Below, one piece after another: positions 1 to 7,451 of a stretch of DNA of 9,108 nt (the first letter of the stretch is position 1; every line of letters starts with the position of its first letter). The DNA comes from Gammaproteobacteria bacterium (GTDB lineage Bacteria; Pseudomonadota; Gammaproteobacteria; S012-40), in assembly GCA_029879945.1 (NCBI GenBank), contig JAOUPJ010000142.1:1-9108 (forward strand), read 5' to 3'. The translations under genes and the position numbers were made by a program. The notes beneath the pieces are model-generated. The model had not been told where the DNA came from and made no database searches. It saw nothing but the letters and a program-made list of their open reading frames with translations.

Positions 1-3
1 TTA

Positions 4-73
4 AAGGAGTAGGCGAATGGATTTTTCACCGAAAGAGTCGATATGGAAGACAGGTTCAGACGTTTTTTCCTAG
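4..73 (+). other. Shine-Dalgarno plus 18-codon ORF, probable displaced N-terminus of the dioxygenase gene
   Basis: AAGGAG at 4-9 lies 7 nt before an ATG at 17. That ATG opens an 18-codon frame (MDFSPKESIWKTGSDVFS) closed by TAG at 71-73. This is the only good ribosome-binding site near the start of the dioxygenase gene, and it is one base out of frame with it. The frame runs through a T6 tract at 63-68. With five Ts instead of six, the reading would continue as ...GSDVFPSVVHTQDKL..., directly into the dioxygenase. So this is either the true N-terminus separated by an indel or slippage site, or a short leader peptide. The first seems likelier because the join is seamless. Confidence 0.45.
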
Positions 74-74
74 C

Positions 75-821
75 GTGGTGCATACACAGGACAAGCTAGG
101 GGAAGTCGGAAAATTGGTTCTAGAAAAAATCCAAAATACAAAGATCGAAACGGATCCGTTCCCACACTTGGTCGTCGACAAACTATTTCCGGACGACTAC
201 TACAAGGAGTTATTGCGTAAATTTCCGAGCAAAGATCAAATGATTCCGATATCAGAAACAGCGCGTACCGGCTCTGCGTACTCGAACCGACTGGTTACAT
301 TGTTCGAAAAAGAACATTTCAAAAGACTTGATATTGCTAAACGCGAGTTTTGGCGTGAACTGGGAGCTTGGCTATACCACGAAGAGTTCATGCAGGGTGT
401 ACTGGATGTGTTTTGGCCCTTTATAAAAGACAGGGTCGAAGAGGTAAGTAAGCTGACTGGTGTGTCTCGAATCTCGGGAGATGCCTTGATTGTGAATGAT
501 CAATTTGGTTATGGAATTGGACCCCACACTGATATGTTGCGACGCTTGATTACCTTTCTATTCTATCTGCCACCGGACGATCAATTTCGACGACATGGTA
601 CGAGTATTTACGTGCCGGTGGAGAAGGGTTTTGAAAGCGATGGAACTCGTCACTTTGAACGAGGCCTATTTAAACAGCGCGCCCTCGTAGAGTTTGTTCC
701 CAACCGCTTGCTTCTGTTTGTACGAACCAATAATTCCTTCCACGGCGTTGAAAAAATAGAGCAAGCTGGAATTGATCGTCCCTTGCTCATTAACAATATT
801 CGGTTACTCGATGTGAAATGA
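75..821 (+). CDS. 2-oxoglutarate/Fe(II)-dependent dioxygenase family protein
   Basis: This is a 248-residue soluble protein with the hallmarks of the 2OG-Fe(II) oxygenase fold. The presumed iron ligands are H151 and D153 in GPHTD and H223 in SFHGVE. R235, twelve residues after the distal His, is in place for the 2-oxoglutarate carboxylate. Between them lie the strands LITFLFYLPP and GTSIYVPV and the RLLLFVRTNN strand expected before the distal His. Such enzymes couple decarboxylation of 2-oxoglutarate to hydroxylation of a substrate. Relatives often sit in surface-polysaccharide or secondary-metabolite loci, but the substrate cannot be read here. GTG at 75 is the first usable in-frame start (a second GTG follows at 78), but no SD precedes it. 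The frame is open to the left window edge, and the SD-linked ATG at 17 joins it if one T is removed. The real protein may therefore be about 267 residues. No operon partner is visible. Confidence 0.75.
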   Translation: MVHTQDKLGEVGKLVLEKIQNTKIETDPFPHLVVDKLFPDDYYKELLRKFPSKDQMIPISETARTGSAYSNRLVTLFEKEHFKRLDIAKREFWRELGAWLYHEEFMQGVLDVFWPFIKDRVEEVSKLTGVSRISGDALIVNDQFGYGIGPHTDMLRRLITFLFYLPPDDQFRRHGTSIYVPVEKGFESDGTRHFERGLFKQRALVEFVPNRLLLFVRTNNSFHGVEKIEQAGIDRPLLINNIRLLDVK

Positions 822-899
822 CAGGGTTACATTGCACGAAAGAGAATGCTCTGCATGCCCAGACTCATTCTGCGGCCATTGTACTGGCTGAGTTTTAGA

Positions 900-930
900 C
901 TGAACTAAAAAAGCAGATGAACCAGTTCAG
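900..930. repeat. 7-bp inverted repeat between convergent genes
   Basis: CTGAACT (900-906) and AGTTCAG (924-930) are perfect inverted copies with a 17-nt spacer that contains an A6 run. They lie between the stop of the dioxygenase gene and the end of the decayed repeat-protein gene, where a shared terminator would be expected. No T-run follows the stem on either strand, so a rho-independent terminator is not supported. The rest of 822-947 shows nothing recognisable. Confidence 0.2.
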
Positions 931-947
931 GGCGCAGACTGCTACAC

Positions 948-1646
948 TCAACCAGGGTATACGCCCTCCTTGTCTTAGACACCGTCACCCGACGGATTGA
1001 TGTCAATGACCATAGACGTACCGCTTTACGTTCCATCAGATTTCCAGAGTTCAATATCACTATTGGATGGATCCTGTGTCTGGAAGTAAAAATTGCTACC
1101 CATTGGAGTTAGATAAATTGCGTTAATGACTTTGGAGGTGGCTTGCACTGTCCAGATACCACTTCTTTCGGTAATGACAAAATAGTAGGCATCTTCGGTC
1201 TCAAGAAAATCGTCTATCATCGAATCGCCCGAAACAGTTATGTCTTTTAAAAGATATGTTTCTTGCGCGGTGCCGTCAGTGCGTCAGAGGTCAATGCCGT
1301 CAGTGGTGTCATTTCCATTAAAATAGGCAACGCCACGACATTGAATTGCGATGGTGGCATCCGAACCGGTGACCGTGCCATTTACGCTATCACATACCTG
1401 ATGTGGATTGTAGCTGGACGTGACAGAAAAACTCGCACCATCCGCGAAGTTAGTGGTAAAGCTGAATTGACCATCGCTCTGCATCTGTAATGTCTCTCCG
1501 CCCAAAGTCAGCGTCGTGGCTCGGGTCAGCCCGGTTATAGAGCCGGTTACATGGTAGGCAATAGGCTCCGACTCGCTTGACCTGCCGGAGCAGGCAACAA
1601 TCGCAACAAGGAAAAAAAGGCCAAATAATATTTTGCTAGTTTTCAT
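948..1646 (-). pseudogene. Decayed ELWxxDGT-repeat lipoprotein, tandem paralogue of the 1732-3393 gene
   Basis: GGAGG at 1651-1655 precedes an ATG at 1646. The first 120 codons encode a lipoprotein signal peptide (lipobox IVAC, C19) and the same N-terminal module as the neighbour: VTGSITGLTR, SDGQFSF, two cysteines and QCRGVAYFNG. Three nonsense codons then interrupt one unbroken frame. TGA at 1284-1286 replaces the Trp of an ELW motif (DGIDL*RTDGT). TAA at 1026-1028 falls inside ELWKSDGT*SGT. TAA at 975-977 replaces a Tyr near the end. The frame finally closes with TGA at 948-950, one codon short of the neighbour's length after the last motif. The C-terminus (MVIDINPSGDGV) aligns with the neighbour's MVKDINPTGDDVY. 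The copy has two DGT motifs rather than nine. A 120-residue secreted lipoprotein (1284-1646) could still be made. Confidence 0.8.
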
Positions 1647-1731
1647 ATTGCCTCCATTGCATGGGCAAGGTCATTAGCCTGTATGCTTCTGTTTCAAGGC
1701 CTGTATCACGATAAATCGATATTCATCAGGG

Positions 1732-3393
1732 CTAGAGACTCGAATAATTTCCGTCAGGGTCGTACACATCGTCGCCGGTAGGATTGATGTCTTTCACCAT
1801 TACGGTGCCTGACGCTGTGCCGTCGGAACGCCAGACCTCATACCCGGAGTAGCCGCCCATATAACTGCCATCGGTGCCACTGTAGACGATTGTTCGTCCT
1901 CCGGCCCAGAAAAAGTGGTGGCTGGTAGAAGTGTTTTCATACAGGTAATCTACCAGCGAACCCGGCCCTTGATGAATTTGCGACTGATCTGTGTTTTTGA
2001 CAAGCTGAGTGCCTTCAGCTGTTCCATCTGTTATCCAGAGTTCATATGCGTTGCCATTCGTTCCATCTGTAGCACTAAAGTACATGCGATCTCCCGCCAG
2101 CGTGAAGGCACGCGGAAAACTGGTACCGGCATCCGGATAGATATCCTTAAAGAGCACAGTGCCATCTGGCGTGCCGTCTGATCGCCAGAGTTCAGTTCCA
2201 CTCACTCCATTGTCTGCACGAAAATAGAGAAATCCGTTGAACGACTGGAACTCTGCAACATTGGAGGAGTCTGCCGGATTAATTTCCTTCAGAAGTCTGG
2301 TACCGGCCGCTGTGCCGTCGCTCACCCAGAGTTCTTGATTGGTATTGTTGCTACTGGTTCCGTCTGCCGAGAAGTAAACCTTGCCGTTGAATTCATAAAA
2401 ATCAAGGGGCAGTGAGGCACCACTTGAATTGAGATCAATAAACTCGGTTCCTGCTTGCGTGCCGTCTGTTATTGCCAGTTCTAGATCATTGGTAACTACA
2501 CCAAAAGTCATATATAACTTGCCAGCCGCACTGGTGAGGAGGAAGGGAAGCCGATCGAACTCCGTGCGGTCTGTCAAATGTACAGCCTGTACCGTGCCCG
2601 TTTCGGTGCCATCGCTACGCCAGATGGCTGCTCCTTGTCCGGGGCTGGCATCAGCGATAAAATAAATCAGTCCATTGTGCTGGGTCAGGCTGTGCGGGTT
2701 GAGTGACGTGATTCCTGCAGCAGTTTCTTTCAGTAAGGCCGTTCCTTGAGCGGTGCCGTCACTCTTGTATATTTCTCTGCCTGATGTTGCATTGGTCGCA
2801 ACGAAATAGAGGTCGCCGTTATAGACAATGAAGTCTTTCAGGAGCGTCAATCCGCTTGCCTGACCGGCTACCACTTGTGTTCCATCTGACGTTCCATCTG
2901 TTTTCCACAGTGTAGACAGGTCCGTAAAATACAGAGTAGAGTCATCAAACGCCCAGTACTCAAGTGTTGTATTCAGGTTTATGCCATCAAGGTTCTTAAC
3001 CATGTATGTGCCATCGGTTGTTCCGTCCGTTCGCCATAACTCAGGTCCGTTGACACCATCGTCACCATTAAAGTAGGTCACGCCGCGGCATTGCACAGCA
3101 AGATCGGATATGTTTGATCCATTAATTAAAAAGGAAACATCGTTGCATATCTGGTACATGCTTATGCCGGCGTGTAAGGTAACACTTGAGCCATCCTCAA
3201 TCGGGCCGGAAAAGGAAAAGTTACCATCAGATGTGATCGTCAGTGTCTCATTTCTGAGTGTCAGCGTCACAGGTCGGGTCAGACCGGAGATTGAACCGGA
3301 AACTGTATAGAGCGCGTTCTCATCTTGTTTACCGGAACATCCTGTCAAAAAAAGAAAAGAGAAGTAAAGTAGAGTCAGATAAATCCTGAGCAT
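1732..3393 (-). CDS. ELWxxDGT-repeat lipoprotein
   Basis: The product is a 553-residue predicted lipoprotein. Residues 1-18 are a signal peptide with lipobox LTGC, giving C19 as the lipidated cysteine, and no Asp follows at +2. Residues 28-104 form a small beta-rich module (VSGSISGLTR, TSDGNFSF, C83 and C102). The rest holds nine copies of the ELWxxDGTxxGT motif, starting near residues 118, 161, 207, 256, 305, 354, 401, 451 and 519. They are mostly 43-52 residues apart, with a longer gap before the last. Between motifs, strands such as GDLYFVA, GKVYFSAD and GFLYFRAD recur, which suggests a beta-propeller-like surface protein. The family's biochemical role is unknown to me. GAGG at 3402-3405, 8 nt upstream, supports this ATG. 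It is followed after 85 bp by its decayed paralogue on the same strand, which points to local gene duplication. Confidence 0.85.
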   Translation of the reverse strand: MLRIYLTLLYFSFLFLTGCSGKQDENALYTVSGSISGLTRPVTLTLRNETLTITSDGNFSFSGPIEDGSSVTLHAGISMYQICNDVSFLINGSNISDLAVQCRGVTYFNGDDGVNGPELWRTDGTTDGTYMVKNLDGINLNTTLEYWAFDDSTLYFTDLSTLWKTDGTSDGTQVVAGQASGLTLLKDFIVYNGDLYFVATNATSGREIYKSDGTAQGTALLKETAAGITSLNPHSLTQHNGLIYFIADASPGQGAAIWRSDGTETGTVQAVHLTDRTEFDRLPFLLTSAAGKLYMTFGVVTNDLELAITDGTQAGTEFIDLNSSGASLPLDFYEFNGKVYFSADGTSSNNTNQELWVSDGTAAGTRLLKEINPADSSNVAEFQSFNGFLYFRADNGVSGTELWRSDGTPDGTVLFKDIYPDAGTSFPRAFTLAGDRMYFSATDGTNGNAYELWITDGTAEGTQLVKNTDQSQIHQGPGSLVDYLYENTSTSHHFFWAGGRTIVYSGTDGSYMGGYSGYEVWRSDGTASGTVMVKDINPTGDDVYDPDGNYSSL

Positions 3394-3553
3394 AAATACA
3401 ACCTCGATGCGTGCGTTTTTCCCGTGGTGGGCGGCATGACCATTTTTATCTGAGAATCAGAATCATAGCGCGTTTCCAGTCCGGCAAATTTGGTGTTCGG
3501 CCAAAAACGTGTGAAACAACCCGACCATACTCTACATATGAAGCACTCCCTTG

Positions 3554-3577
3554 AATAGTAGACGAAGGTCTACTATT
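3554..3577. repeat. Perfect 10-bp inverted repeat (hairpin) with 4-nt loop
   Basis: AATAGTAGAC (3554-3563) and GTCTACTATT (3568-3577) are exact reverse complements around a GAAG loop. The stem is too long and too exact to be dismissed as background in a short region. It ends 13 nt beyond the stop of the small minus-strand ORF at 3591, which would suit a terminator for it, but neither strand shows a following T-run. The alternatives are a regulator binding site in the divergent promoter region or a remnant of a small mobile repeat. Confidence 0.6.
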
Positions 3578-3590
3578 GCGAATTCTAAGA

Positions 3591-3776
3591 CTAACTCCAC
3601 ATCACTATCTTGGAGTCGGACGTGTATTCGTTGAACTCTAATTTAGAAAGGGTCTCAATAGATTTAAACTGGAATCGTTTTCCGGCAAGTCCAATAATTT
3701 GGATTGAATACCTGTTCCAAACTTTTCCGGAATCGCCGCCAAGGTAGGACGGTATTTTTTGACGGTCTAGAGTCAT
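3591..3776 (-). CDS. Small hypothetical ORF or gene remnant
   Basis: This is a 61-codon frame starting at ATG 3776, with no convincing SD. The composition looks protein-like (KVWNRYSIQIIGLAGKRFQF, SKLEFNEYTSD), with no signal peptide, membrane segment or known motif. The same frame stays open upstream to about 3854 without a usable start codon. That open stretch reads plausibly as protein (YIQRKLNTSRPFSFVRM), so this could be the 3' remnant of a longer gene. The hairpin at 3554-3577 lies directly downstream. I do not recognise it and it may be chance. Confidence 0.25.
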   Translation of the reverse strand: MTLDRQKIPSYLGGDSGKVWNRYSIQIIGLAGKRFQFKSIETLSKLEFNEYTSDSKIVMWS

Positions 3777-3894
3777 CCTAACGAATGAAAATGGCCTGCT
3801 TGTATTCAGTTTTCTCTGGATATACCGAACCGTAAGTTCAATACAAGTAACTTATCAATGTGTTGATTATTTTTGCCATATCAACGACGAAACG

Positions 3895-3899
3895 AAGGA
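3895..3899 (+). promoter_or_regulatory. Ribosome binding site fixing the start of the Calx-beta lipoprotein
   Basis: AAGGA ends 6 nt before ATG 3906. That ATG begins directly with a charged n-region and lipoprotein signal peptide. An in-frame TTG at 3873 would add eleven residues before the signal peptide and has no SD, so 3906 is the better start. Confidence 0.7.
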
Positions 3900-3905
3900 A
3901 CAATA

Positions 3906-5903
3906 ATGAAAAACCATATCAGACTCAGTTTCACTCTCATATTGACTGTAATGGGTTTGTCTGCCTGTTTCCATAGTGACAGTGACGGACCTCCACCTAG
4001 AAGCGGATTCATTAGCTTTGACAGCGAGTCTGCTTCAGTCAATGAAAGTGCAGGCAACATATCAATCAATATCGGGCGTGGTGCAGGCAATAAAGGGGAC
4101 GATAGTGAACCATTAGCTGATCGAGTAGTTTCTGTAGACTATCGCGTCGTCGCCGGAACAGCGACTGAGAACAGTGATTACACGGCTACGTCAGGAACAT
4201 TGGAGTGGGCGGGCGGTTTGAAAACCGTCTACACCATAGATATCGCAATCATTGATGATAGCTTGGTAGAGGGCGCAGAAGTATTTACGGTGGTTTTGGA
4301 GAACGTCCAAGGCGAGGCAGCACTGGGTTATGCTAGTTTAACAGTAACGATAAATGACGACGATAGTGCTACACCACCGCAAGTGGCTGCTCCTGACACC
4401 TATGCGTTTTATACCACTTGGGATGGTGGTAACTCGGCATACAATCTTTTTGCTGTAGATCCCGCTGACCATAGTGTGACACCTGTCCAGTTAAGCGGCA
4501 GCAATTTACTGGTGCGAAATGAGGGAGTTCATTTGGTTGAGGGCGGAACATTCGATGCAGCGAGCGAAACGATCAGCGGTAGGCACACACATGCTCTATT
4601 TCTGCTCGGTAAAGATCAGAAGATGTACATGTTGAATGCAAAGAAGGAAGTCGGAAATACACTAACGCCAGTTCAGCTTAGTAGTTCAACAACACATGCT
4701 ACGAGCCAGTGTGTTGAGAAGATCTTCTCCAACTATGATGATGAAAATGCGACTCAGATTTTGATATCGGAAGAACCAATGGCGATGTGTGTCGGCACTG
4801 TAGATAAGACTAACTTCAGGCTTCTTACCCTGAGTACTGACAGTGCTACGGCGGCAAGCGTGATAACGGGGAGAGTACTTGCGCCGCTAAGAAACTATGG
4901 TACTGGCTTGGTTTCAAATTACTTGATACAAGATGGTGCAAATCTCTATACAGTCGATAGCGCTTTTTCAAACGCGTCTGCTGGAGTAGATGTTTCAAAT
5001 TTTACTCAAATTTGGTATGAGGGACAGGCCCCTGGGCGCTTTATTCTGAAAATGGTCGATGCCAATGGTGAGACGCTAAAGGCGTTTAATGTCGCAAATA
5101 ATTCTCTAGTTGATATTGATACGATTTTAGCACCAAAAGTTTTTCAGTACACCCAGGTCTATAACGGAGGAAACTCTTTAGCATATGCTGTAACGGAATT
5201 TGGTGGCGTTACAACGATTCACAAGGTGGACCTGACCACCACGCCTTATTCTCCTAGTCAGGTGGCTGATGAAGGTAACAACTTGGTTGAGGAATTGATG
5301 ACTAACGGTGAATACGTGGCCTTTGTATCACGGACGGCCGGAGCTGACTTCCCAAAATATATAAGGACAGTGGCAGCGGACAACACCCTTACAACGCTCA
5401 CCTCATACGATAATAATTACTTAGGCCTGGTTGGACTAAGTGAAACGCACGCGTTTTATGAAGTTCGAGAATCTTATGGGACTGTAACAATGGCGGGGGC
5501 TGCCAAGTTGGATGGGTCGGCTAAAGTAGAAACTGCGGACGCTATTTGGGCCGCGGTTCAATTTCAAAACACCCAATCAATCTCCCGTGCATCTCAATTT
5601 CGAAATGATTTGGTAGGGTCTATGGTAAAGTCTAGCGGAATTGGTGTTGGCGTAGGTACTTCATACTGGAGCGTTGAGAATACGCCGCTCACTGGTTACA
5701 GTAGCGACAATGTGGCTGGTATAAGCTTAGGTACGGTGCCCAGTGATATTCGAAAAATGAGTTCGAAGGGTTATGGTAATTATATCATGAGTAAGGGATG
5801 GCCTGCCGCAGGCTCAGAAATTCTAACTATAACACTTGATACTGAGAACTCAATTCAACGGATCACCAGCGACACAACTAACCATGATCCGGTAATACAG
5901 TGA
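3906..5903 (+). CDS. Calx-beta domain lipoprotein, C-terminal region unassigned
   Basis: The product is 665 residues. Residues 1-20 are a signal peptide (MKNHIR charged start, hydrophobic core) with lipobox LSAC, giving C21, then an acidic linker. Residues 34-152 are a Calx-beta domain: ISFDSESASVNESAG, the VDYRVVAGTATENSDYTATSGTL core, IIDDSLVEGAEVFTVVL and the closing VTINDDD. Acidic clusters at the strand ends are the usual Ca2+ ligands of this family. Residues 160-665 match nothing I recognise. They are beta-rich and show a weak internal repeat (DGGNSAYNLFAVD...PVQLSGSNLLV against NGGNSLAYAV...SPSQVADEGNNLVEE), compatible with a propeller-like fold. Two cysteines 26 residues apart (SQCVEK, AMCVGT) could form a disulfide. 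It is probably an outer-membrane-anchored surface or adhesion protein. It stands alone, with no visible operon partner. Confidence 0.8.
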   Translation: MKNHIRLSFTLILTVMGLSACFHSDSDGPPPRSGFISFDSESASVNESAGNISINIGRGAGNKGDDSEPLADRVVSVDYRVVAGTATENSDYTATSGTLEWAGGLKTVYTIDIAIIDDSLVEGAEVFTVVLENVQGEAALGYASLTVTINDDDSATPPQVAAPDTYAFYTTWDGGNSAYNLFAVDPADHSVTPVQLSGSNLLVRNEGVHLVEGGTFDAASETISGRHTHALFLLGKDQKMYMLNAKKEVGNTLTPVQLSSSTTHATSQCVEKIFSNYDDENATQILISEEPMAMCVGTVDKTNFRLLTLSTDSATAASVITGRVLAPLRNYGTGLVSNYLIQDGANLYTVDSAFSNASAGVDVSNFTQIWYEGQAPGRFILKMVDANGETLKAFNVANNSLVDIDTILAPKVFQYTQVYNGGNSLAYAVTEFGGVTTIHKVDLTTTPYSPSQVADEGNNLVEELMTNGEYVAFVSRTAGADFPKYIRTVAADNTLTTLTSYDNNYLGLVGLSETHAFYEVRESYGTVTMAGAAKLDGSAKVETADAIWAAVQFQNTQSISRASQFRNDLVGSMVKSSGIGVGVGTSYWSVENTPLTGYSSDNVAGISLGTVPSDIRKMSSKGYGNYIMSKGWPAAGSEILTITLDTENSIQRITSDTTNHDPVIQ

Positions 5904-6189
5904 TGCTTCGGTACAAAAGACAGGATTCGTGTTCGTTAATGTAGGGCAATGTGCGCCTTGTTGTCATGCTTAAAAAAGGACGAGAGTACACAAACTCAGA
6001 TGAGCTTATCTTATCCACAAGATGAAGTATTGCCTGTTTGTTTCCGTATCTTTTTATAAAATATCTCCGGTCGTGCTAGGTAAGCCACTTATGAGTCTAG
6101 TTAAGTGCCTGCGCCTGGAAAAGACGGCACATCAGTAGGTGCATGATGAAATATCGGCAACTCAATTGAGCTAGACGTAGACAAATTAA
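5904..6189. other. Intergenic region between convergent genes
   Basis: These 286 bp lie between the 3' ends of the Calx-beta gene and the permease gene. I find a short CACTTA/TAAGTG inverted repeat with a 10-nt loop (around 6087-6108) and a 10-bp palindrome CTCAATTGAG at 6161-6170. There is no hairpin with a T-run, no convincing ORF and no RNA gene. Confidence 0.4.
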
Positions 6190-6984
6190 TTACTCGAGAA
6201 ACATTACAATACTAATGCCTACTAAAAAAATCGAGAAGACCTTCTTAAGCACTGAGTTTGGTAAAGCATGGGCGAGTTTTGCACCGGAGGGTGCACTTAA
6301 TATGCTCGCAACACCAATTCCAATGAAGGCGGGAAGATATATGAAACCAAGCGTCAACTCGGGAAGTGAATCAGTATGGGTGAGGCCAGTGAAGGCAAAC
6401 CCGATTGATCCGGTCAAGGCGATGGGAAGTCCTGCCGCTGCGGAAGTAGAGACTGCTTCCTTCATTGTCAATCCTTGCCACACCAGAAAAGGAACGATCA
6501 TAATGCCACCACCCACACCTGCAAATGCACAAATAACCCCTATTAGAAAAGTTGCACCTAAAATGACCAGGGTGTTGGGTTCAGTTGGATCTGCCTGAGG
6601 GGTTTTACCAACTGCCAAGTAAAGCGCGACGAGTAATTCAAACCCAGCAAAAAAGTTGGTTAACGTACTTGTATCTAGCTTTTCGGCAATCAAACTACCA
6701 ACTACCGAGCCCGCTATCAATCCTGGAATGAGTCTTTTCCATATTTCCCACTTCACGGTGCCTTTTTTGTGATGCGCACGAGTACTTGATACTGCAGTAA
6801 TTGCTACCGCTGCCAGTGAAGTGCCGACAGCAAGATGCATGATTACACTGGTATCAATATGAATATACTTAAAAAAATATCCCAATAAGGGGACAATAAT
6901 CAGGCCTCCGCCTATCCCTAACAGACCGGCCATAACACCAGACAATACACCAATTCCGAGAAAAATAACGGCTGCTTCTAACAT
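6190..6984 (-). CDS. TauE/SafE family (sulfite/organosulfonate exporter-like) integral membrane permease
   Basis: This 264-residue, strongly hydrophobic protein has the two-fold repeat of the TauE/SafE (former DUF81) family. Residues 6-34 contain the first glycine signature, GIGGGLIIVP (23-32), and residues 140-166 the second, GVGGGIMIVP (156-165). The usual STSAAAGLP segment (179-187) and a late SAPSGAKLAHALP motif (230-242) are also present. About eight membrane helices are expected in the inner membrane. Characterised relatives move sulfite, sulfoacetate or related C2 anions, but most members have no assigned substrate, and nothing here fixes it. Length is normal. ATG at 6984 gives the standard N-terminus although no clear SD precedes it. 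It is divergent from the carrier-protein gene across 96 bp, so a role in the NRPS pathway is possible but only by proximity. Confidence 0.88.
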   Translation of the reverse strand: MLEAAVIFLGIGVLSGVMAGLLGIGGGLIIVPLLGYFFKYIHIDTSVIMHLAVGTSLAAVAITAVSSTRAHHKKGTVKWEIWKRLIPGLIAGSVVGSLIAEKLDTSTLTNFFAGFELLVALYLAVGKTPQADPTEPNTLVILGATFLIGVICAFAGVGGGIMIVPFLVWQGLTMKEAVSTSAAAGLPIALTGSIGFAFTGLTHTDSLPELTLGFIYLPAFIGIGVASILSAPSGAKLAHALPNSVLKKVFSIFLVGISIVMFLE

Positions 6985-7080
6985 AGTCTAGGCATGGAAA
7001 ACTTGCACCAATGGGTGATTAACGAGTATTCTCTAATGCTAAATGAATAGTTTGTATATATCTAGACGTCGGCGGCTTAC
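6985..7080. promoter_or_regulatory. Divergent intergenic region, candidate promoter for the carrier-protein gene
   Basis: These 96 AT-rich bases separate the permease and carrier-protein starts, so promoters for both should lie here or overlap the genes. On the plus strand, TTGCAC (7003-7008) and TATTCT (7027-7032) are 18 bp apart and could be a weak sigma70 promoter. An AT-rich TATATA stretch follows near 7054. No clear SD precedes the ATG at 7081. The promoter assignment is tentative. Confidence 0.2.
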
Positions 7081-7341
7081 ATGAGTGAATTTATATCAAA
7101 TACAGTGTTCTCAAGTTTAGAACAACTCTTAGCAGCAAAAGGGGTAACGGTAGCACCTGCCCTAAACAGTAAACTTCAAGACGATTTGCTTATTGATTCA
7201 TTGGCGTTAGCGACTCTTGTAATGGATATATCTCAGCTTATTGAATTTGACCTGGATGTGTTTACACAGTCGTTTGGTGAATTGCATACAGTATCTGATT
7301 TAGTGAATTTGATTGGCAACTCTTCTTTAGAGCAAGTTTAG
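7081..7341 (+). CDS. Stand-alone acyl/peptidyl carrier protein
   Basis: The product is an 86-residue acidic protein with the size and layout of a discrete carrier protein. It has an N-terminal helix (residues 3-20), then DDLLIDSLALATLVMDI, in which S40 is the predicted 4'-phosphopantetheine attachment site (LLIDSLAL in place of the common LGxDSL). Helix II follows (41-54), and a C-terminal helix after HTVSDLVNLI. Once modified by a phosphopantetheinyl transferase, none of which is visible here, it would carry a thioester-bound acyl or aminoacyl group. The next gene on the strand is an NRPS that begins with a condensation-type domain, so this protein is the natural donor of the starter unit. 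There is no ligase or adenylation enzyme before it in the window, so the charging partner must lie elsewhere. The SD is weak, and ATG 7081 is the natural start for family length. Confidence 0.85.
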   Translation: MSEFISNTVFSSLEQLLAAKGVTVAPALNSKLQDDLLIDSLALATLVMDISQLIEFDLDVFTQSFGELHTVSDLVNLIGNSSLEQV

Positions 7342-7451
7342 AATGTATTTACTAAACTACTTTAAGAAAGCTGGCGTAAGCTATAGGCTGCAATAACTAC
7401 TAATACAGTAATTTAGTGACAATGAATTGTTTAAAAAAATAACTATTAGAA

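Larger units (their letters stand above)
3394..3905. other. Intergenic region between divergent lipoprotein genes
   Basis: These 512 bp separate two divergently transcribed lipoprotein genes and should hold both promoters. On the minus strand, TATGAT (plus positions 3462-3467) is a plausible -10 about 70 nt before the ELWxxDGT gene, but no good -35 sits at the right distance. A perfect hairpin (3554-3577) and a doubtful small ORF (3591-3776, minus) are listed separately. An 8-bp inverted repeat, CTTGTATT (3799-3806) and AATACAAG (3840-3847), and a small one, ATCAA-TGTG-TTGAT around 3855-3867, lie close upstream of the plus-strand gene. Either could belong to an operator or a 5' UTR fold. Nothing else is recognisable. 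Confidence 0.4.

Noticed and set aside
948..1646. Stop-codon reassignment (TGA or TAA read as sense) as an explanation for the interrupted gene and the NRPS leader
   Set aside because: Both TGA and TAA would have to be reassigned, yet genes in the window end normally on TGA, TAA and TAG at the expected family lengths.
1780..3050. Periodic short DNA repeats resembling a CRISPR or satellite array (recurring gtgccgtc/ccatctg-like words)
   Set aside because: Spacing and sequence are explained by the coding repeats (DGTxxGT) of the ELWxxDGT protein. The copies are diverged and there are no uniform spacers.
1915..3310. Several 60-90 codon + strand open frames opposite the ELWxxDGT gene
   Set aside because: All are antisense to a well-supported repeat protein, lack SD sequences and show low-complexity translations.
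3873..3905. TTG start for the Calx-beta lipoprotein
   Set aside because: It would place eleven residues before the signal peptide and has no SD. ATG 3906 has AAGGA 6 nt upstream and begins the signal peptide.
6161..6170. Palindrome CTCAATTGAG as a regulatory site or terminator
   Set aside because: It lies near the 3' end of the permease between convergent genes, has no loop and no T-run, and a 10-bp palindrome can arise by chance.
5904..6189. Rho-independent terminator between the convergent genes
   Set aside because: Only short 5-6 bp stems are present and none is followed by a T-run.
6215..6598. 127-codon open frame on the + strand inside the permease gene
   Set aside because: It lies antisense to a clear TauE/SafE gene and its translation has no recognisable motif, so it is a shadow frame.
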